Part shown: one piece after another, positions 8,889 through 17,219 of the stretch
Numbering within the stretch: the first letter of the stretch is position 1
How the letters are laid out: the number at the start of each line of letters is the position of its first letter
DNA from: Gemmatimonadaceae bacterium
Lineage (GTDB): Bacteria; Gemmatimonadota; Gemmatimonadetes; Gemmatimonadales; Gemmatimonadaceae
Length of the DNA: 64,000 bases
Direction of reading: 5' to 3'
NCBI GenBank assembly: GCA_036273715.1
Contig: DASUHB010000072.1
Coordinates: 150,632 to 214,631, forward strand
Notes under the pieces: model-generated
What the model was told of the DNA's origin: nothing
The model's database searches: none
The model's input: only the letters and a program-made list of their open reading frames with translations
Position numbers and translations under genes: made by a program

Positions 8889-10114
8889 GCGCTTCTCCTC
8901 CCGCTGCCCCCGATTTTCTGATACAGCTTTCGCGCGCGCCGCACAAGCGCGGCGTGGCAGGCGGCGTCGCTCGCACCGCGCGCGAAGATCGTGCAGACGG
9001 GGCTGCCGCTCAGAATTCGCTCACCCGGATGCGGCACGTCGCGCAGCCATCGATCGTCCAACCATGAGCGCGTATCGCCCATTACCGTCGTCCGCCTGGC
9101 GAACAGTATCGCCTTGCCGAAAACCTCGACAGACGAGTCGCGTCGAACGGCGGCGAGATCGAAACGCGGGGCGACGCCAGCGCATCCGCGGACATGCGCG
9201 TCAAACACGGAGAATTCGAACGACCGTTCGGCAAGCTCCATCGAGGCGGAGTAGCGCGGGTTGACCTCCGTCACGAACGGCGTGCCGTCCCGCGCAATGA
9301 AGTCGATCCCGTTGACTCCCACAAGGCGGAGCTCTCGAGCGAGCAGGTCGGCGATGCTGCACGCGGTGTCGAACACTGCATCGGCTTTGGGAAACGACGT
9401 CGAGCCGGCCCGGACGAGGATGCTGCCGCAGTACGTGAAGCCGGCGGTGCCGAACTCGGCTTCACCCACGAGCTGCCGGCTGAACGCAAACGGCACGGCG
9501 TGCCGGCCGTCGGCGACGAAGACGAGGGAGCCCGGGACACCGCGAATGTGCTGCTGCAAGAAGTGGCTGCGGCGCAGTGTGTCGCCGCGGTGCCAGCGCG
9601 TGATGCCGTGGCCCCCGCCGGACGCGAAGGGCTTGGCGAGCCACGAACGGCTGCGAATCTGGCGACCGGCTCGCAACCGGATGTCGGGCGCGATGAATCC
9701 GTGCTCGCGCATCACGGCCGATACGAGCGACGGCGACCGCGCCCGCATCAGCACGCCGGGCGGGTTGCCGAGGAGGCGTCTCCCGCGCGCGAGAAGGCGG
9801 ACGGCATTCGGGTGGTTCTCGAAGCTGGCGACGTAGGCGACCGATTGGCCCGCGATTCCCGCGGCGGCGCGGGCGATGCCTAACACGTCGTACCGTCGGG
9901 GGCCCGGGCCTTCCGGGCGGACGGCGACGGCGGGCGTTCCGCGGTTGTCGAGATCGGCGAACGCGTCCACCGACGCGGCGGTGAAACCCGCCGCGGTCGC
10001 TGATTCGACGAGCGCGCGCGTCGAAAAGCCGGCGATCAGGACGCTGCCTGCTCCTCGGGCGCCGGCGGCGGTGCGACCGGGGTTAGTCAACGCCGAGCCG
10101 GCGGCGCGCGGCAT
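8885..10114 (-). CDS. ATP-grasp family protein of the C1 cluster
   Basis: Up to 409 residues. An N-terminal Rossmann-like part (SVLIAGFSTRALVESA) precedes an ATP-grasp domain with LAKPFASGGGHGITRW and VTEVNPRYSASMELAE. Similar predicted ATP-grasp proteins recur in bacterial fhc/H4MPT clusters and are suspected to join amino acids or other groups during methylofuran or H4MPT synthesis; the substrate here cannot be read from sequence. The start is uncertain: the coordinate used overlaps the DUF1464 gene by 32 nt, and a TTG at 10090 overlapping by 8 nt is an equally good choice. The stop overlaps the fhcB start. Confidence 0.8.
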   Translation of the reverse strand: MPRAAGSALTNPGRTAAGARGAGSVLIAGFSTRALVESATAAGFTAASVDAFADLDNRGTPAVAVRPEGPGPRRYDVLGIARAAAGIAGQSVAYVASFENHPNAVRLLARGRRLLGNPPGVLMRARSPSLVSAVMREHGFIAPDIRLRAGRQIRSRSWLAKPFASGGGHGITRWHRGDTLRRSHFLQQHIRGVPGSLVFVADGRHAVPFAFSRQLVGEAEFGTAGFTYCGSILVRAGSTSFPKADAVFDTACSIADLLARELRLVGVNGIDFIARDGTPFVTEVNPRYSASMELAERSFEFSVFDAHVRGCAGVAPRFDLAAVRRDSSVEVFGKAILFARRTTVMGDTRSWLDDRWLRDVPHPGERILSGSPVCTIFARGASDAACHAALVRRARKLYQKIGGSGRRSA

Positions 10115-11159
10115 CCGGGGTGATGAAGAACAGGTGGTCGAGCACGGTGCCGGAGGACTCGCGCAACCCGAGGGCGTTCAGGAGGGCTTCATTCGGGCCG
10201 CCGGCCAGTCCGTCGGCAATGAGCGCGGCGCCCTGTGCGGCTTCTTTGGCCACGCGCGCGAATCCGGTGAGGCGATGCACGGGCGCGAACGGGCTCAGGC
10301 GCAGCCGCAGCTCGCGGGCGATCGCGTCGGCGTGCGTTAGGCGGCCGGACAGCAGGATCTCGTGCGGGCTCGGGACGACGGTGCACAGCGCGGCGACGGC
10401 CTTCACGGCGCTCTCGAGCAGCGCGTCGCGCGCGGTGCGCTCGGGTTCGGTGTTCGGCGCCGCGAGGTGCTCGGCCAGGTCGGCCGTCGCTCCGATGATG
10501 CTGGCCGCGCCGCCGGCGAAGAGCATGGTCTTGCCGATGGCGCCGGCGAGAAACGCCACTTCGCCGTCGAGGGCGCCCGCGGCGCGCGCGCCCATCGGGC
10601 CGGCGGTGCCGCCCATGCCGTCGACGATGCGTCCCTCGCGCACGGCGACGGCAGCCGAAAATGCGCCGCCTAACTCGAGCAGGATGAACGACACATCGCC
10701 GTACGGGCATCCGCGGCGTCGCGCCTGGTCGTGTACGCCGAGCGCGGCCGCGCAGACCTTGTCGGCGGTGCCCATGTCGACGCGATTGATTTTTCGCGCG
10801 GCCGGCACCGAGGCGAGGTGGATGACGCCCGGCGTGAAGAGCACGGGCAGCTGGGCGTCGCGCATGGCGCGCGCGAGGACGCGCAGGCCGCCGATACCTC
10901 CGTGGTCGTCGGTCGCCGCGAGGTATGCGAGGCGCAGGTCGGTTTCGGTGGCGCGTTCGACGGGGATGAGGGGCAGACCGTAGCCCGACGGGCCGGCAAT
11001 GAGCGCGGCGCGCGCGTCGCGGAGCAGCGCGATGAACCCCGGCACATCGGCCAGCGCATCGGTGGTGGGCAGCGACCGGTCGAGGTAGACCGCGCCGTTG
11101 TCCAGCCCGCAGACGTCGATGGTGATCGTTCCCGGATCGATGCCGAGCGTGCGGGACAT
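10083..11159 (-). CDS. DUF1464 family protein (ASKHA / butyrate-kinase-like fold)
   Basis: 358 residues starting MSRTLGIDPGTITIDVCGLD, a phosphate-1-like motif of the sugar kinase/Hsp70/actin (ASKHA) superfamily. Further glycine-rich nucleotide-site motifs follow (ILLELGGAFSAAVAV, GGTAGPMGARAAGALDGEVA, ILLSGRLTHADAIAREL). This matches DUF1464, annotated as a predicted butyrate kinase and known mainly from archaea. Position between mtdB (24 nt away) and the ATP-grasp/fhc genes suggests a role in synthesis or use of the H4MPT or methylofuran cofactors rather than in butyrate metabolism. That role is an inference. Confidence 0.8.
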   Translation of the reverse strand: MSRTLGIDPGTITIDVCGLDNGAVYLDRSLPTTDALADVPGFIALLRDARAALIAGPSGYGLPLIPVERATETDLRLAYLAATDDHGGIGGLRVLARAMRDAQLPVLFTPGVIHLASVPAARKINRVDMGTADKVCAAALGVHDQARRRGCPYGDVSFILLELGGAFSAAVAVREGRIVDGMGGTAGPMGARAAGALDGEVAFLAGAIGKTMLFAGGAASIIGATADLAEHLAAPNTEPERTARDALLESAVKAVAALCTVVPSPHEILLSGRLTHADAIARELRLRLSPFAPVHRLTGFARVAKEAAQGAALIADGLAGGPNEALLNALGLRESSGTVLDHLFFITPDAARRRLGVD

Positions 11160-11183
11160 GCGGTCGCGACGCTCGCTCGTCCG

Positions 11184-12053
11184 TTAGGCCTGGAGGCCCG
11201 CGGCGAGCTCGGCGATGGTCTCGGCGTCGAGGACGGTGTCGTTCTGCTCGAACAGGCGCGCGATGCAGGCCTTGTGCACTTTCATCTTGAAGCCGCCCAC
11301 GCCGATGGCGCCGAAGGCCGTCACGCCGCCGCGGTCCTTGCCGTCGTCGTTCACTTCGATGCCCTCGATTCCTAACGGCGGCACGGCGTTGAGGTCGCAC
11401 GCCACCGTCAGGCCCCGGTGCGCGGACCACGCATCGCGCGGCACGAGCAGCACGCCCGCCGGTCCCGTGTTGAGGAGAATCTCCGGCTTGACGGCATCGA
11501 GGACGCGAGCGGCTTCGGACGCGTCGTGCATGCAGACCATCGCGACCGTGCCGCCGAACCGGGACGCGATGCCCGAGCGCGCTTTTTCGCCCTCCTCTTC
11601 GCGCCGCGATGTGATCGTGACTAACGCACCGGCCTTGGCGAGCAGTCCCGCCGCGCGCGCGCCCACGGGACCCGTGCCGGCGGTGACCAGCACTTTCTTT
11701 CCGCGCACGTCGCGCGCCGCGCGCGTGATCTTGATGACGGCGGCAACCGCAGTCGTGTTGGAGCCGTTCGAGTCGAGCATCATCGACACCTTGAACGGTC
11801 CGAAGAGCGATTTCTGCGCGGCGGCGAGCAAGGCTTCGCCGGCGGACATGTCGCTGCCGCCGATGAACACGGCGGTGTTGTGCAGATCCTTGGGGCCGCG
11901 GGTGAAGATGCACCCGTGAATGAGATCTCGAACATCGGCCGCCGCCACGCCGCCGCGCTGCATCACCGCATCCGCGCCCGCGTCGTAGGCGACAACTTCG
12001 TCGAACGCGCTGGGCAGCTGATTCGAATCGATCTGAAGCAGAAGTTTTTTCAT
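11184..12053 (-). CDS. mtdB: NAD(P)-dependent methylene-tetrahydromethanopterin dehydrogenase
   Basis: 289 residues from MKKLLLQIDSNQLPSAF; the longer open frame upstream is not protein-like. It oxidises methylene-H4MPT to methenyl-H4MPT with NAD(P)+. Typical features are the N-terminal AYDAGADAVMQ, IHGCIFTRGPKDLHNTAVF (pterin site), a Rossmann segment VLVTAGTGPVGARAAGLLA, and DLNAVPPLGIEGIEV. An alternative ATG lies 12 nt upstream. The gene is preceded by a strong hairpin separating it from fae and ends with a TAA inside a GCCTAAC heptamer, 24 nt before DUF1464. MtdB and MtdA are related, but gene context favours MtdB. Confidence 0.93.
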   Translation of the reverse strand: MKKLLLQIDSNQLPSAFDEVVAYDAGADAVMQRGGVAAADVRDLIHGCIFTRGPKDLHNTAVFIGGSDMSAGEALLAAAQKSLFGPFKVSMMLDSNGSNTTAVAAVIKITRAARDVRGKKVLVTAGTGPVGARAAGLLAKAGALVTITSRREEEGEKARSGIASRFGGTVAMVCMHDASEAARVLDAVKPEILLNTGPAGVLLVPRDAWSAHRGLTVACDLNAVPPLGIEGIEVNDDGKDRGGVTAFGAIGVGGFKMKVHKACIARLFEQNDTVLDAETIAELAAGLQA

Positions 12054-12071
12054 GCGGGCACCCATCGATGA

Positions 12072-12099
12072 ACACGGGGCGCCGCTGAGCGCCCCGTGT
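12072..12099 (-). terminator. Hairpin between fae and mtdB (partial terminator or attenuator)
   Basis: A perfect 11-bp stem (ACACGGGGCGC paired with GCGCCCCGTGT) with a 6-nt loop. It lies 67 nt after the fae stop and 18 nt before the mtdB start. There is no T-tract, so it may stabilise fae mRNA or act as a leaky terminator giving more Fae than the downstream enzymes. The structure is seen; the role is inferred. Confidence 0.6.
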
Positions 12100-12166
12100 G
12101 TCGTGTTCGTACCAGCTCGCGAGGACCGCGTGCGCAGCGATGCGCGCGCGCGGCCCAGGCCTGCAA

Positions 12167-12679
12167 TTAGCCTTCCGCGCCGCTGGCGAAGGGGTGACGG
12201 GCCGTCTTCTCGCCGGCGATCACGTCGTCGATCCGCGGCTGTCCTTTGAGCGCGCGCTCGAGCGCCTGCTTGGTCGCCCGGTAGTTGAAGTCGAAGATTT
12301 TCTTGTCGTCCTTCGCGTCCCAGTGGATGAACACGCCCACGAGGATGCAATAGTCATCGACCTTGTCGCGCGGAATGACACCTGACGATACGGAGTCGAC
12401 CACGGCGCGGGCCACAGCGGCTTGCGCGGGTCCGAACATCTGCACCGCCTGCTTCGCGCCCTTGATCGTGACCTTGTTGAACAGGATGGTGTCGGGCTTG
12501 GCCGCGAGATTCGGCGTGACGACGGCGAGCAGGCTCGTGAACCCGTCCTTGTTGTTCGACAGCGCGTTGACAAACGCCTGCCCCGCATGTCCCGACTTGG
12601 AGCCGATGATGAGATCGATGTGCGCCACCTCGTTCCCGTCGCCGATCAGGGATTCACCGATATAGAATTCCGCTGCCAT
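12167..12679 (-). CDS. fae: Formaldehyde-activating enzyme
   Basis: 170 residues from [15 protein letters not shown]. Fae condenses formaldehyde with H4MPT to methylene-H4MPT. Conserved segments are [20 protein letters not shown] (the His is the proposed catalytic base), [16 protein letters not shown] and [14 protein letters not shown] Shine-Dalgarno GGAGGT lies 7 nt before the ATG at 12679 and decides the start; a GTG three codons upstream falls inside that element. It is the first gene of the C1 cluster, probably with its own promoter in the region up to 12920 shared with the divergent M16 gene. Confidence 0.96.
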   Translation of the reverse strand: MAAEFYIGESLIGDGNEVAHIDLIIGSKSGHAGQAFVNALSNNKDGFTSLLAVVTPNLAAKPDTILFNKVTIKGAKQAVQMFGPAQAAVARAVVDSVSSGVIPRDKVDDYCILVGVFIHWDAKDDKKIFDFNYRATKQALERALKGQPRIDDVIAGEKTARHPFASGAEG

Positions 12680-12775
12680 GGGACCCACCTCCGTACCAAA
12701 GTGGTTGAAGACCGCACACGCGACCGCGTGGAAGAAATCGCGACGGAGCCACGCACGTCCCCTCCACCGACACCA

Positions 12776-12802
12776 TGAGGCGCGCCGCGGGGACGCGCCT
12801 CA
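12776..12802. promoter_or_regulatory. Intergenic inverted repeat between fae and the M16 peptidase gene
   Basis: A 9-bp inverted repeat TGAGGCGCG / CGCGCCTCA with a 9-nt loop lies in the 241-nt gap between the divergent fae and M16 genes. It could be an operator or an mRNA leader hairpin. No convincing -35/-10 pair could be chosen by eye in this GC-rich stretch. Confidence 0.35.
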
Positions 12803-12920
12803 CACGGGGTCTAGGGGATCGTGAACATGACGCCCCCTCCAGATCATGTCAAGCAGGAGAGCGCGAGCGTGCGCGCGCGTCGGGGTTTCCCGTCTCCACC
12901 ACGTCGTGCAAGTTTCGCAT

Positions 12921-14240
12921 ATGCGCATTCCGATCGAGAGCTATCGTCTGTCCAACGGCCTCGTCGTCACGCTGTCGGAGGATCATCGGGCGCCCATCGT
13001 CGCCGTGAACCTGTGGTACCGCGTCGGATCGGCCAATGAACGCCTCGGGCGAACGGGATTCGCCCACCTGTTCGAACACATGTTGTTCCAGGGCTCGGAG
13101 CACGTCGAGGCCAATGAGCACTTCGAGCTCATCCAGCGGGCGGGTGGCACGCTCAACGGTTCCACGTGGCTGGATCGAACGAACTACTACGAAACTGTTC
13201 CGTCAAACGAGCTCGCGCTGGCACTGTGGTTGGAAGCAGACCGCATGGGCGCGCTGCTGCCCGCAATGACGCAGCAGAAGCTCGACACGCAGCGCGACGT
13301 GGTGAAGAACGAGCGGCGCTGGAGCATGGACAACCAGCCGTACGGAACGTGGTCCGAGCGCCTTCCCGCTCTCACGTATCCGCCGACGCATCCGTTCCAT
13401 CACTCGCTCATCGGCTCGATGGAAGATTTGTCGGCGGCGAGCCTCGAGGACATCGCGCAGTTCTTCTCAACGTTCTATCGGCCCGACAACGCGGTGTTGT
13501 CCATCGCCGGCGATTTCGAGCCGGCGCAGGCGCGTGCGCTGGTGGAGCAGTACTTCGGTGCGATCCCGCGCGGGGCGTCGCCCATTCCGCCGCTCGCGGA
13601 CATGACGCTCCCGCCCCGCTTCGGTGCGACGCATCGCGAAGTGGTGCCGGACACGGTGATGGTGCCGCGGCTGTTCCTTGCGTTCCGGGCGCCGGTCTTC
13701 GGGAGCGATGAATACTACGCCGGCAGCGTGTTAGGCGCCATCCTGGGACTCGGCAAGTCGAGCCGGCTGGAACGCGTGTTGGTGCGCGAGCGCGAAATCG
13801 CGAGCGAGGCGACGGCGTTCACGTTCGATCTGTCGCAGGGCGCCGACTTGTTGGTGATCGATGCGACGGCGCGCCCCGAAGTGTCGAGCGATACGCTCGA
13901 AGCCGAGGTCACGCAGGTGGTCGACGCGGTGCGTCGCGACGGCGTGACGCGCGCCGAGGTCGAGCGCGCGATCGCGCTCATCGAGACGTCGTTCGTGACG
14001 TCGCTGCAATCGGCGGGTGAACGGGCCGACAAACTCTCGATGTTCGCGGCGATGTTCGACGACCCGCGCCTGCTCAACGAGCAGACGGACCGCTATCGCG
14101 CGGTGACGGCGGAGCGCGTAAACGCGTTCGCGCGCGAACGGTTAGGCACGGACAACCGCGCGGTCCTGCTCTACGTGCCGAGGCACGGCGAGGAAGGCGA
14201 GCCCGACGAAGCCGAGGCGGCCAGCGGAGCGGCGCGGTGA
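12921..14240 (+). CDS. M16 family zinc peptidase, catalytic subunit
   Basis: 439 residues from MRIPIESYRLSNGLVV. The inverted zinc motif HxxEH is present (HLFEH, residues 49-53), with downstream acidic residues typical of M16B peptidases (pitrilysin/mitochondrial processing peptidase group). No signal peptide is apparent with this start. The reading frame extends 25 codons upstream, but homology begins here. The stop overlaps the start of a second M16 protein lacking the zinc motif (GTGA), the usual arrangement for two-subunit bacterial M16B enzymes. A GTTAGGC heptamer encodes Leu-Gly near residue 270. Confidence 0.92.
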   Translation: MRIPIESYRLSNGLVVTLSEDHRAPIVAVNLWYRVGSANERLGRTGFAHLFEHMLFQGSEHVEANEHFELIQRAGGTLNGSTWLDRTNYYETVPSNELALALWLEADRMGALLPAMTQQKLDTQRDVVKNERRWSMDNQPYGTWSERLPALTYPPTHPFHHSLIGSMEDLSAASLEDIAQFFSTFYRPDNAVLSIAGDFEPAQARALVEQYFGAIPRGASPIPPLADMTLPPRFGATHREVVPDTVMVPRLFLAFRAPVFGSDEYYAGSVLGAILGLGKSSRLERVLVREREIASEATAFTFDLSQGADLLVIDATARPEVSSDTLEAEVTQVVDAVRRDGVTRAEVERAIALIETSFVTSLQSAGERADKLSMFAAMFDDPRLLNEQTDRYRAVTAERVNAFARERLGTDNRAVLLYVPRHGEEGEPDEAEAASGAAR

Positions 14241-15643
14241 AGCACGCGTCGATTGCGTTAGGCGGAAAGGCCGCGGCCCCGCCGCGACCGGCCGCGGCGG
14301 CGCCCAAGCCCTACCGCTTTCCGCGCTTCGAAATCGTGACGCTCGACAACGGGCTCCGCGTGATCGTCGCGCCCGTGCGCACGCTGCCGGTCGTGACGGC
14401 GCTGCTGCTCGTCGACGCCGGCGCGTCCACCGAGCCGGCCGGCCGCGATGGCGTGGCGAATCTCACCGCGCGCGGGCTCCTCGAGGGAACCATGCACCGC
14501 GACGGCAACGCGCTCACCGAGCAATTCGAGCGGTTGGGCGCGAGCGTGTTCTCCGGCGCGGACTGGGACACCGCGAACGCCGGCGTGACGGTGCTGCGCG
14601 AACACGTCGAACCGGCCATCGCACTCCTCGGCGAGCTGGCGCTCACGCCGTCGTTTCCCGAGCGCGACATCGCGCGGCTGCGCGCCGAGCGACTCGCGGA
14701 TCTGCTCCAGATGCGCACGGAGCCGCGCGGCCTGGCCGACGAGATGTTTGCCCGCTTCGTGTACGACCCGTTCTCCCGCTACGCGCGGCCGGAAGAAGGC
14801 GGATCCGACACCGTGTCCACGCTGACCCGGGATGATGTGCGGCGGTTCTACACCGAGCGCTATCGGCCGCGCGGATCGACGTTCGTGCTCGTCGGAGACG
14901 TGAGCGTCGATGAAGGTGTGTCGATCGCGACGCGCACGTTCGGCGGCTGGGACGGTGTCGTGTCGCCGATTGCGCCGCCTGCCGATGCGCCGGCGCGCCG
15001 GACCCGCGCCGTGCACCTCGTGCGCAAGGAGGATGCGCCGCAGTCGGAGCTCCGCGTTGGGCACGTCGGACTGCCGCGCCGGCACCCGGAATATTTTCGG
15101 GTGATGGTGATGAACGCTGTGTTAGGCGGGCTGTTCTCGTCGCGCATCAACCTGAACCTGCGCGAAGCGCACGCCTATACGTACGGAGCGTTCTCCGGCT
15201 TCGCCTGGCGGCGCGGCGCCGGGCCGTTCGTCGTGTCGACCGCCGTCGAGAACGATGTCACCGCGGACGCGGCGCGCGAAATACTGTTGGAGATCGATCG
15301 TATTCGCGCCGCACCCATTTCCGCCGACGAATTGTCGCTGGCCACGAGCTACCTGGGCGGCGTCTTTCCGATCAAATACGAAACGACGGACGCCATCGCC
15401 CGCGCGCTTGCCGCGCTCGCCGCCTATGACCTGCCCGTCGATTACTTCGACACGTATCGCGACGCGGTGCGCGCCGTGAGCACCGCCGACGTGCTGGACG
15501 CTGCCCAACGCTACCTGCATCCAGATGCGCTGCAGGTCGTGGTCGTCGGCGACGCGTCGCAAATCAGGGCGCCGCTCGCCGCGATGGAGCTGGGGCCAAT
15601 GCTCGCGTACGGCGCCGACGGCGTGGAAATCTCCAAGGACTGA
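14237..15643 (+). CDS. M16 family peptidase-like, non-catalytic partner subunit
   Basis: 468 residues, GTG start overlapping the catalytic partner. At the position of HxxEH it reads LTARGLLEGT, so the zinc ligands are lost. The C-terminal half keeps the Arg/Tyr substrate-binding region (INLNLREAHAYTYGAFSGF). In characterised heterodimeric M16B enzymes one subunit carries the zinc and the other the Arg-Tyr pair, so this is probably the obligate partner of the preceding gene. The N-terminus is Ala/Pro-rich with no clear signal peptide. Confidence 0.92.
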   Translation: MKHASIALGGKAAAPPRPAAAAPKPYRFPRFEIVTLDNGLRVIVAPVRTLPVVTALLLVDAGASTEPAGRDGVANLTARGLLEGTMHRDGNALTEQFERLGASVFSGADWDTANAGVTVLREHVEPAIALLGELALTPSFPERDIARLRAERLADLLQMRTEPRGLADEMFARFVYDPFSRYARPEEGGSDTVSTLTRDDVRRFYTERYRPRGSTFVLVGDVSVDEGVSIATRTFGGWDGVVSPIAPPADAPARRTRAVHLVRKEDAPQSELRVGHVGLPRRHPEYFRVMVMNAVLGGLFSSRINLNLREAHAYTYGAFSGFAWRRGAGPFVVSTAVENDVTADAAREILLEIDRIRAAPISADELSLATSYLGGVFPIKYETTDAIARALAALAAYDLPVDYFDTYRDAVRAVSTADVLDAAQRYLHPDALQVVVVGDASQIRAPLAAMELGPMLAYGADGVEISKD

Positions 15644-15646
15644 CGC

Positions 15647-16198
15647 ATGGCCGAACCCGGACAGGTCTCCACGACGCGACGCTACAGCGGCCACGTGGTC
15701 AACCTCGACGTCGACACGGTTCGCTTTCCCGATGGCTCGGTGGGCGAGCTCGAGATGGTTCGTCATCCCGGCGCGAGTCTCGTGCTGCCGTTCCTGAGCG
15801 ATCCTGCCGGTGAAGACCCGCAGGTTCTGCTCATTCGCCAATACCGATATGCAGCCCGAGGCTTTGTCATCGAATGTCCGGCAGGACGGCTGGAGCCGGG
15901 CGAGTCGCCCGAAGCGTGTGCGCGCCGCGAGCTCCAGGAAGAAGCCGGGTGCACCGCCGAGCGGCTCGAGCACGTGTACACGTTCTACACGACGCCGGGC
16001 TTCACAGACGAGCGCATCCACGCGTTCATGGCGTCCGGTCTGTCGCGCGGCGAAGCGCGCCTGGAAGCCGATGAGTTCGTCGAGACGGTGTCCGTGTCAC
16101 TCTCGCGAGCGCTCGCGATGGTGCGCGAAAGCGAGATCGTGGACGCCAAAACCGCGCTGACGCTGCTGTATGTGGCCGGTTTCCGTCTGGGCGCCTGA
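15647..16198 (+). CDS. Nudix hydrolase, ADP-ribose pyrophosphatase-like
   Basis: 183 residues. A complete Nudix box is present at about residues 80-102, reading G-x5-E-x7-RE-x2-EE-x-G (RLEPGESPEACARRELQEEA). Upstream are IRQYRYAARGFVIECPAG, as in ADP-ribose pyrophosphatases (NudF type), which split ADP-ribose to AMP and ribose 5-phosphate. It begins 3 nt after the M16 partner stop, so it is probably in the same operon. Exact substrate is not certain. Confidence 0.9.
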   Translation: MAEPGQVSTTRRYSGHVVNLDVDTVRFPDGSVGELEMVRHPGASLVLPFLSDPAGEDPQVLLIRQYRYAARGFVIECPAGRLEPGESPEACARRELQEEAGCTAERLEHVYTFYTTPGFTDERIHAFMASGLSRGEARLEADEFVETVSVSLSRALAMVRESEIVDAKTALTLLYVAGFRLGA

Positions 16199-16517
16199 CG
16201 GCAACTCTTCGCGGCGTTGGTTGGTCAAACCAAGCGTGCTCGTGCGGCGCACTACTACCCCACAGCCGGCGAACGTGTCCCATGGTATCGGGCTTTTCGT
16301 CTCAGAAAGTAGACACGACGACAGGGCACGACCTGTCTCACCACTCACGGCAGCGATCATGCAAGTCTTTGTATAAGAGTAACTTAGACGTTATTCAGTT
16401 GAAGCGGTTCGGCGGGCACGCGGCATGCTTTTTCGAGTGACGGACAGAATGTGTGCACGGCCGCTTGGCGCTTCGTCTCTCGGAGAGCGCGAACCCTTCA
16501 ATGATTGGGGAGCAGCA
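16199..16517. other. Intergenic region upstream of the ECF sigma gene
   Basis: 319 bases without a credible gene. Near the start is a short inverted repeat TTGGTT-N5-AACCAA (16217-16233), possibly a weak terminator for the Nudix operon. The stretch around 16365-16400 is unusually AT-rich and includes TATAAG, a possible -10 region for the sigma gene. The GGGGAG element at 16507-16512 is the ribosome binding site for the ATG at 16518. Nothing else was recognised. Confidence 0.5.
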
Positions 16518-17153
16518 ATGGCTGACGTTGCACTGAGGCACGCGATCGAGTCGCCGGTTCCGGTTCGTGAGCGACTCCATGCTCTGGATGACTCGGCGCT
16601 GGTAACCGAGTTCCTGAGCGGCGAGGAGCGCGCCTTCCAGGTGCTGGTCGAACGCTACCAGACCCGGCTGCTCAACTTCATTTATCGCACCATCGGGGAC
16701 CGCGAGCGCGCTGAAGATCTCGTCCAAGAGGTCTTCATCCGGGTGTACCGGCACCTACATCGGTTCGATCGCTCGAAGAAGTTCTCGACGTGGGTTTACA
16801 CCATTGCGTCGAACCTGGCGAAGAACGAGTTGCGCAACCGCTCGCGGAGTCCGCTGGTGTTCTTCCAAACGATTCGGAAGAACTGGCAGGACGATGACCG
16901 GCCGCTGCAATTCGAGGATCACGTATCACGGCCCGACGACCTCTATCGCAAGCGGCATCTGCGTGAGCTGGTCGAGAGCTCGGTGGCGCAGCTGCCCGAG
17001 CATCATCGGCAGGTGTTCATTCTTCGCGAGCTCGAGGGCAAGTCCTACGAGGAGATTGCCGAAATCACGGGCTGCAATCTGGGGACGGTGAAGTCACGGT
17101 TGAATCGCGCGCGCAACGCATTTGCGGCGATCATCGAGCCGGCGCTGCGGTAG
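16518..17153 (+). CDS. ECF-type RNA polymerase sigma factor
   Basis: 211 residues from MADVALRHAIESPVPV, with GGGGAG 5 nt upstream deciding the start; the frame extends 31 codons further but lacks homology. Region 2 is seen as FQVLVERYQTRLLNFIYRTI and AEDLVQEVFIRVYRHL, and region 4 as LPEHHRQVFILRELEGKSY followed by an HTH ending GTVKSRLNRAR. A zinc-finger anti-sigma protein lies at 18289 on the same strand, separated by a convergent membrane gene. The two may be functional partners. Confidence 0.93.
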   Translation: MADVALRHAIESPVPVRERLHALDDSALVTEFLSGEERAFQVLVERYQTRLLNFIYRTIGDRERAEDLVQEVFIRVYRHLHRFDRSKKFSTWVYTIASNLAKNELRNRSRSPLVFFQTIRKNWQDDDRPLQFEDHVSRPDDLYRKRHLRELVESSVAQLPEHHRQVFILRELEGKSYEEIAEITGCNLGTVKSRLNRARNAFAAIIEPALR

Positions 17154-17174
17154 CGTTCGGAGTGGGTGGGGAGC

Positions 17175-17210
17175 GCAGCGGGCGGGGCCATCATCGGCTC
17201 CGCCCGTTGC
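17175..17210. terminator. Bidirectional hairpin terminator, sigma gene / HdeD-like gene
   Basis: A 14-bp stem (two G-T pairs) formed by GCAGCGGGCGGGGC and GCTCCGCCCGTTGC with an 8-nt loop, followed by GTTTGAT on the plus strand. It lies between two convergent genes. Confidence 0.7.
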
Positions 17211-17219
17211 GTTTGATGC

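Noticed and set aside
10189..12075. A 628-codon Arg-rich open frame antisense-frame to mtdB and DUF1464
   Set aside because: Composition is that of a GC-rich shadow frame, and it covers two clearly recognised genes.
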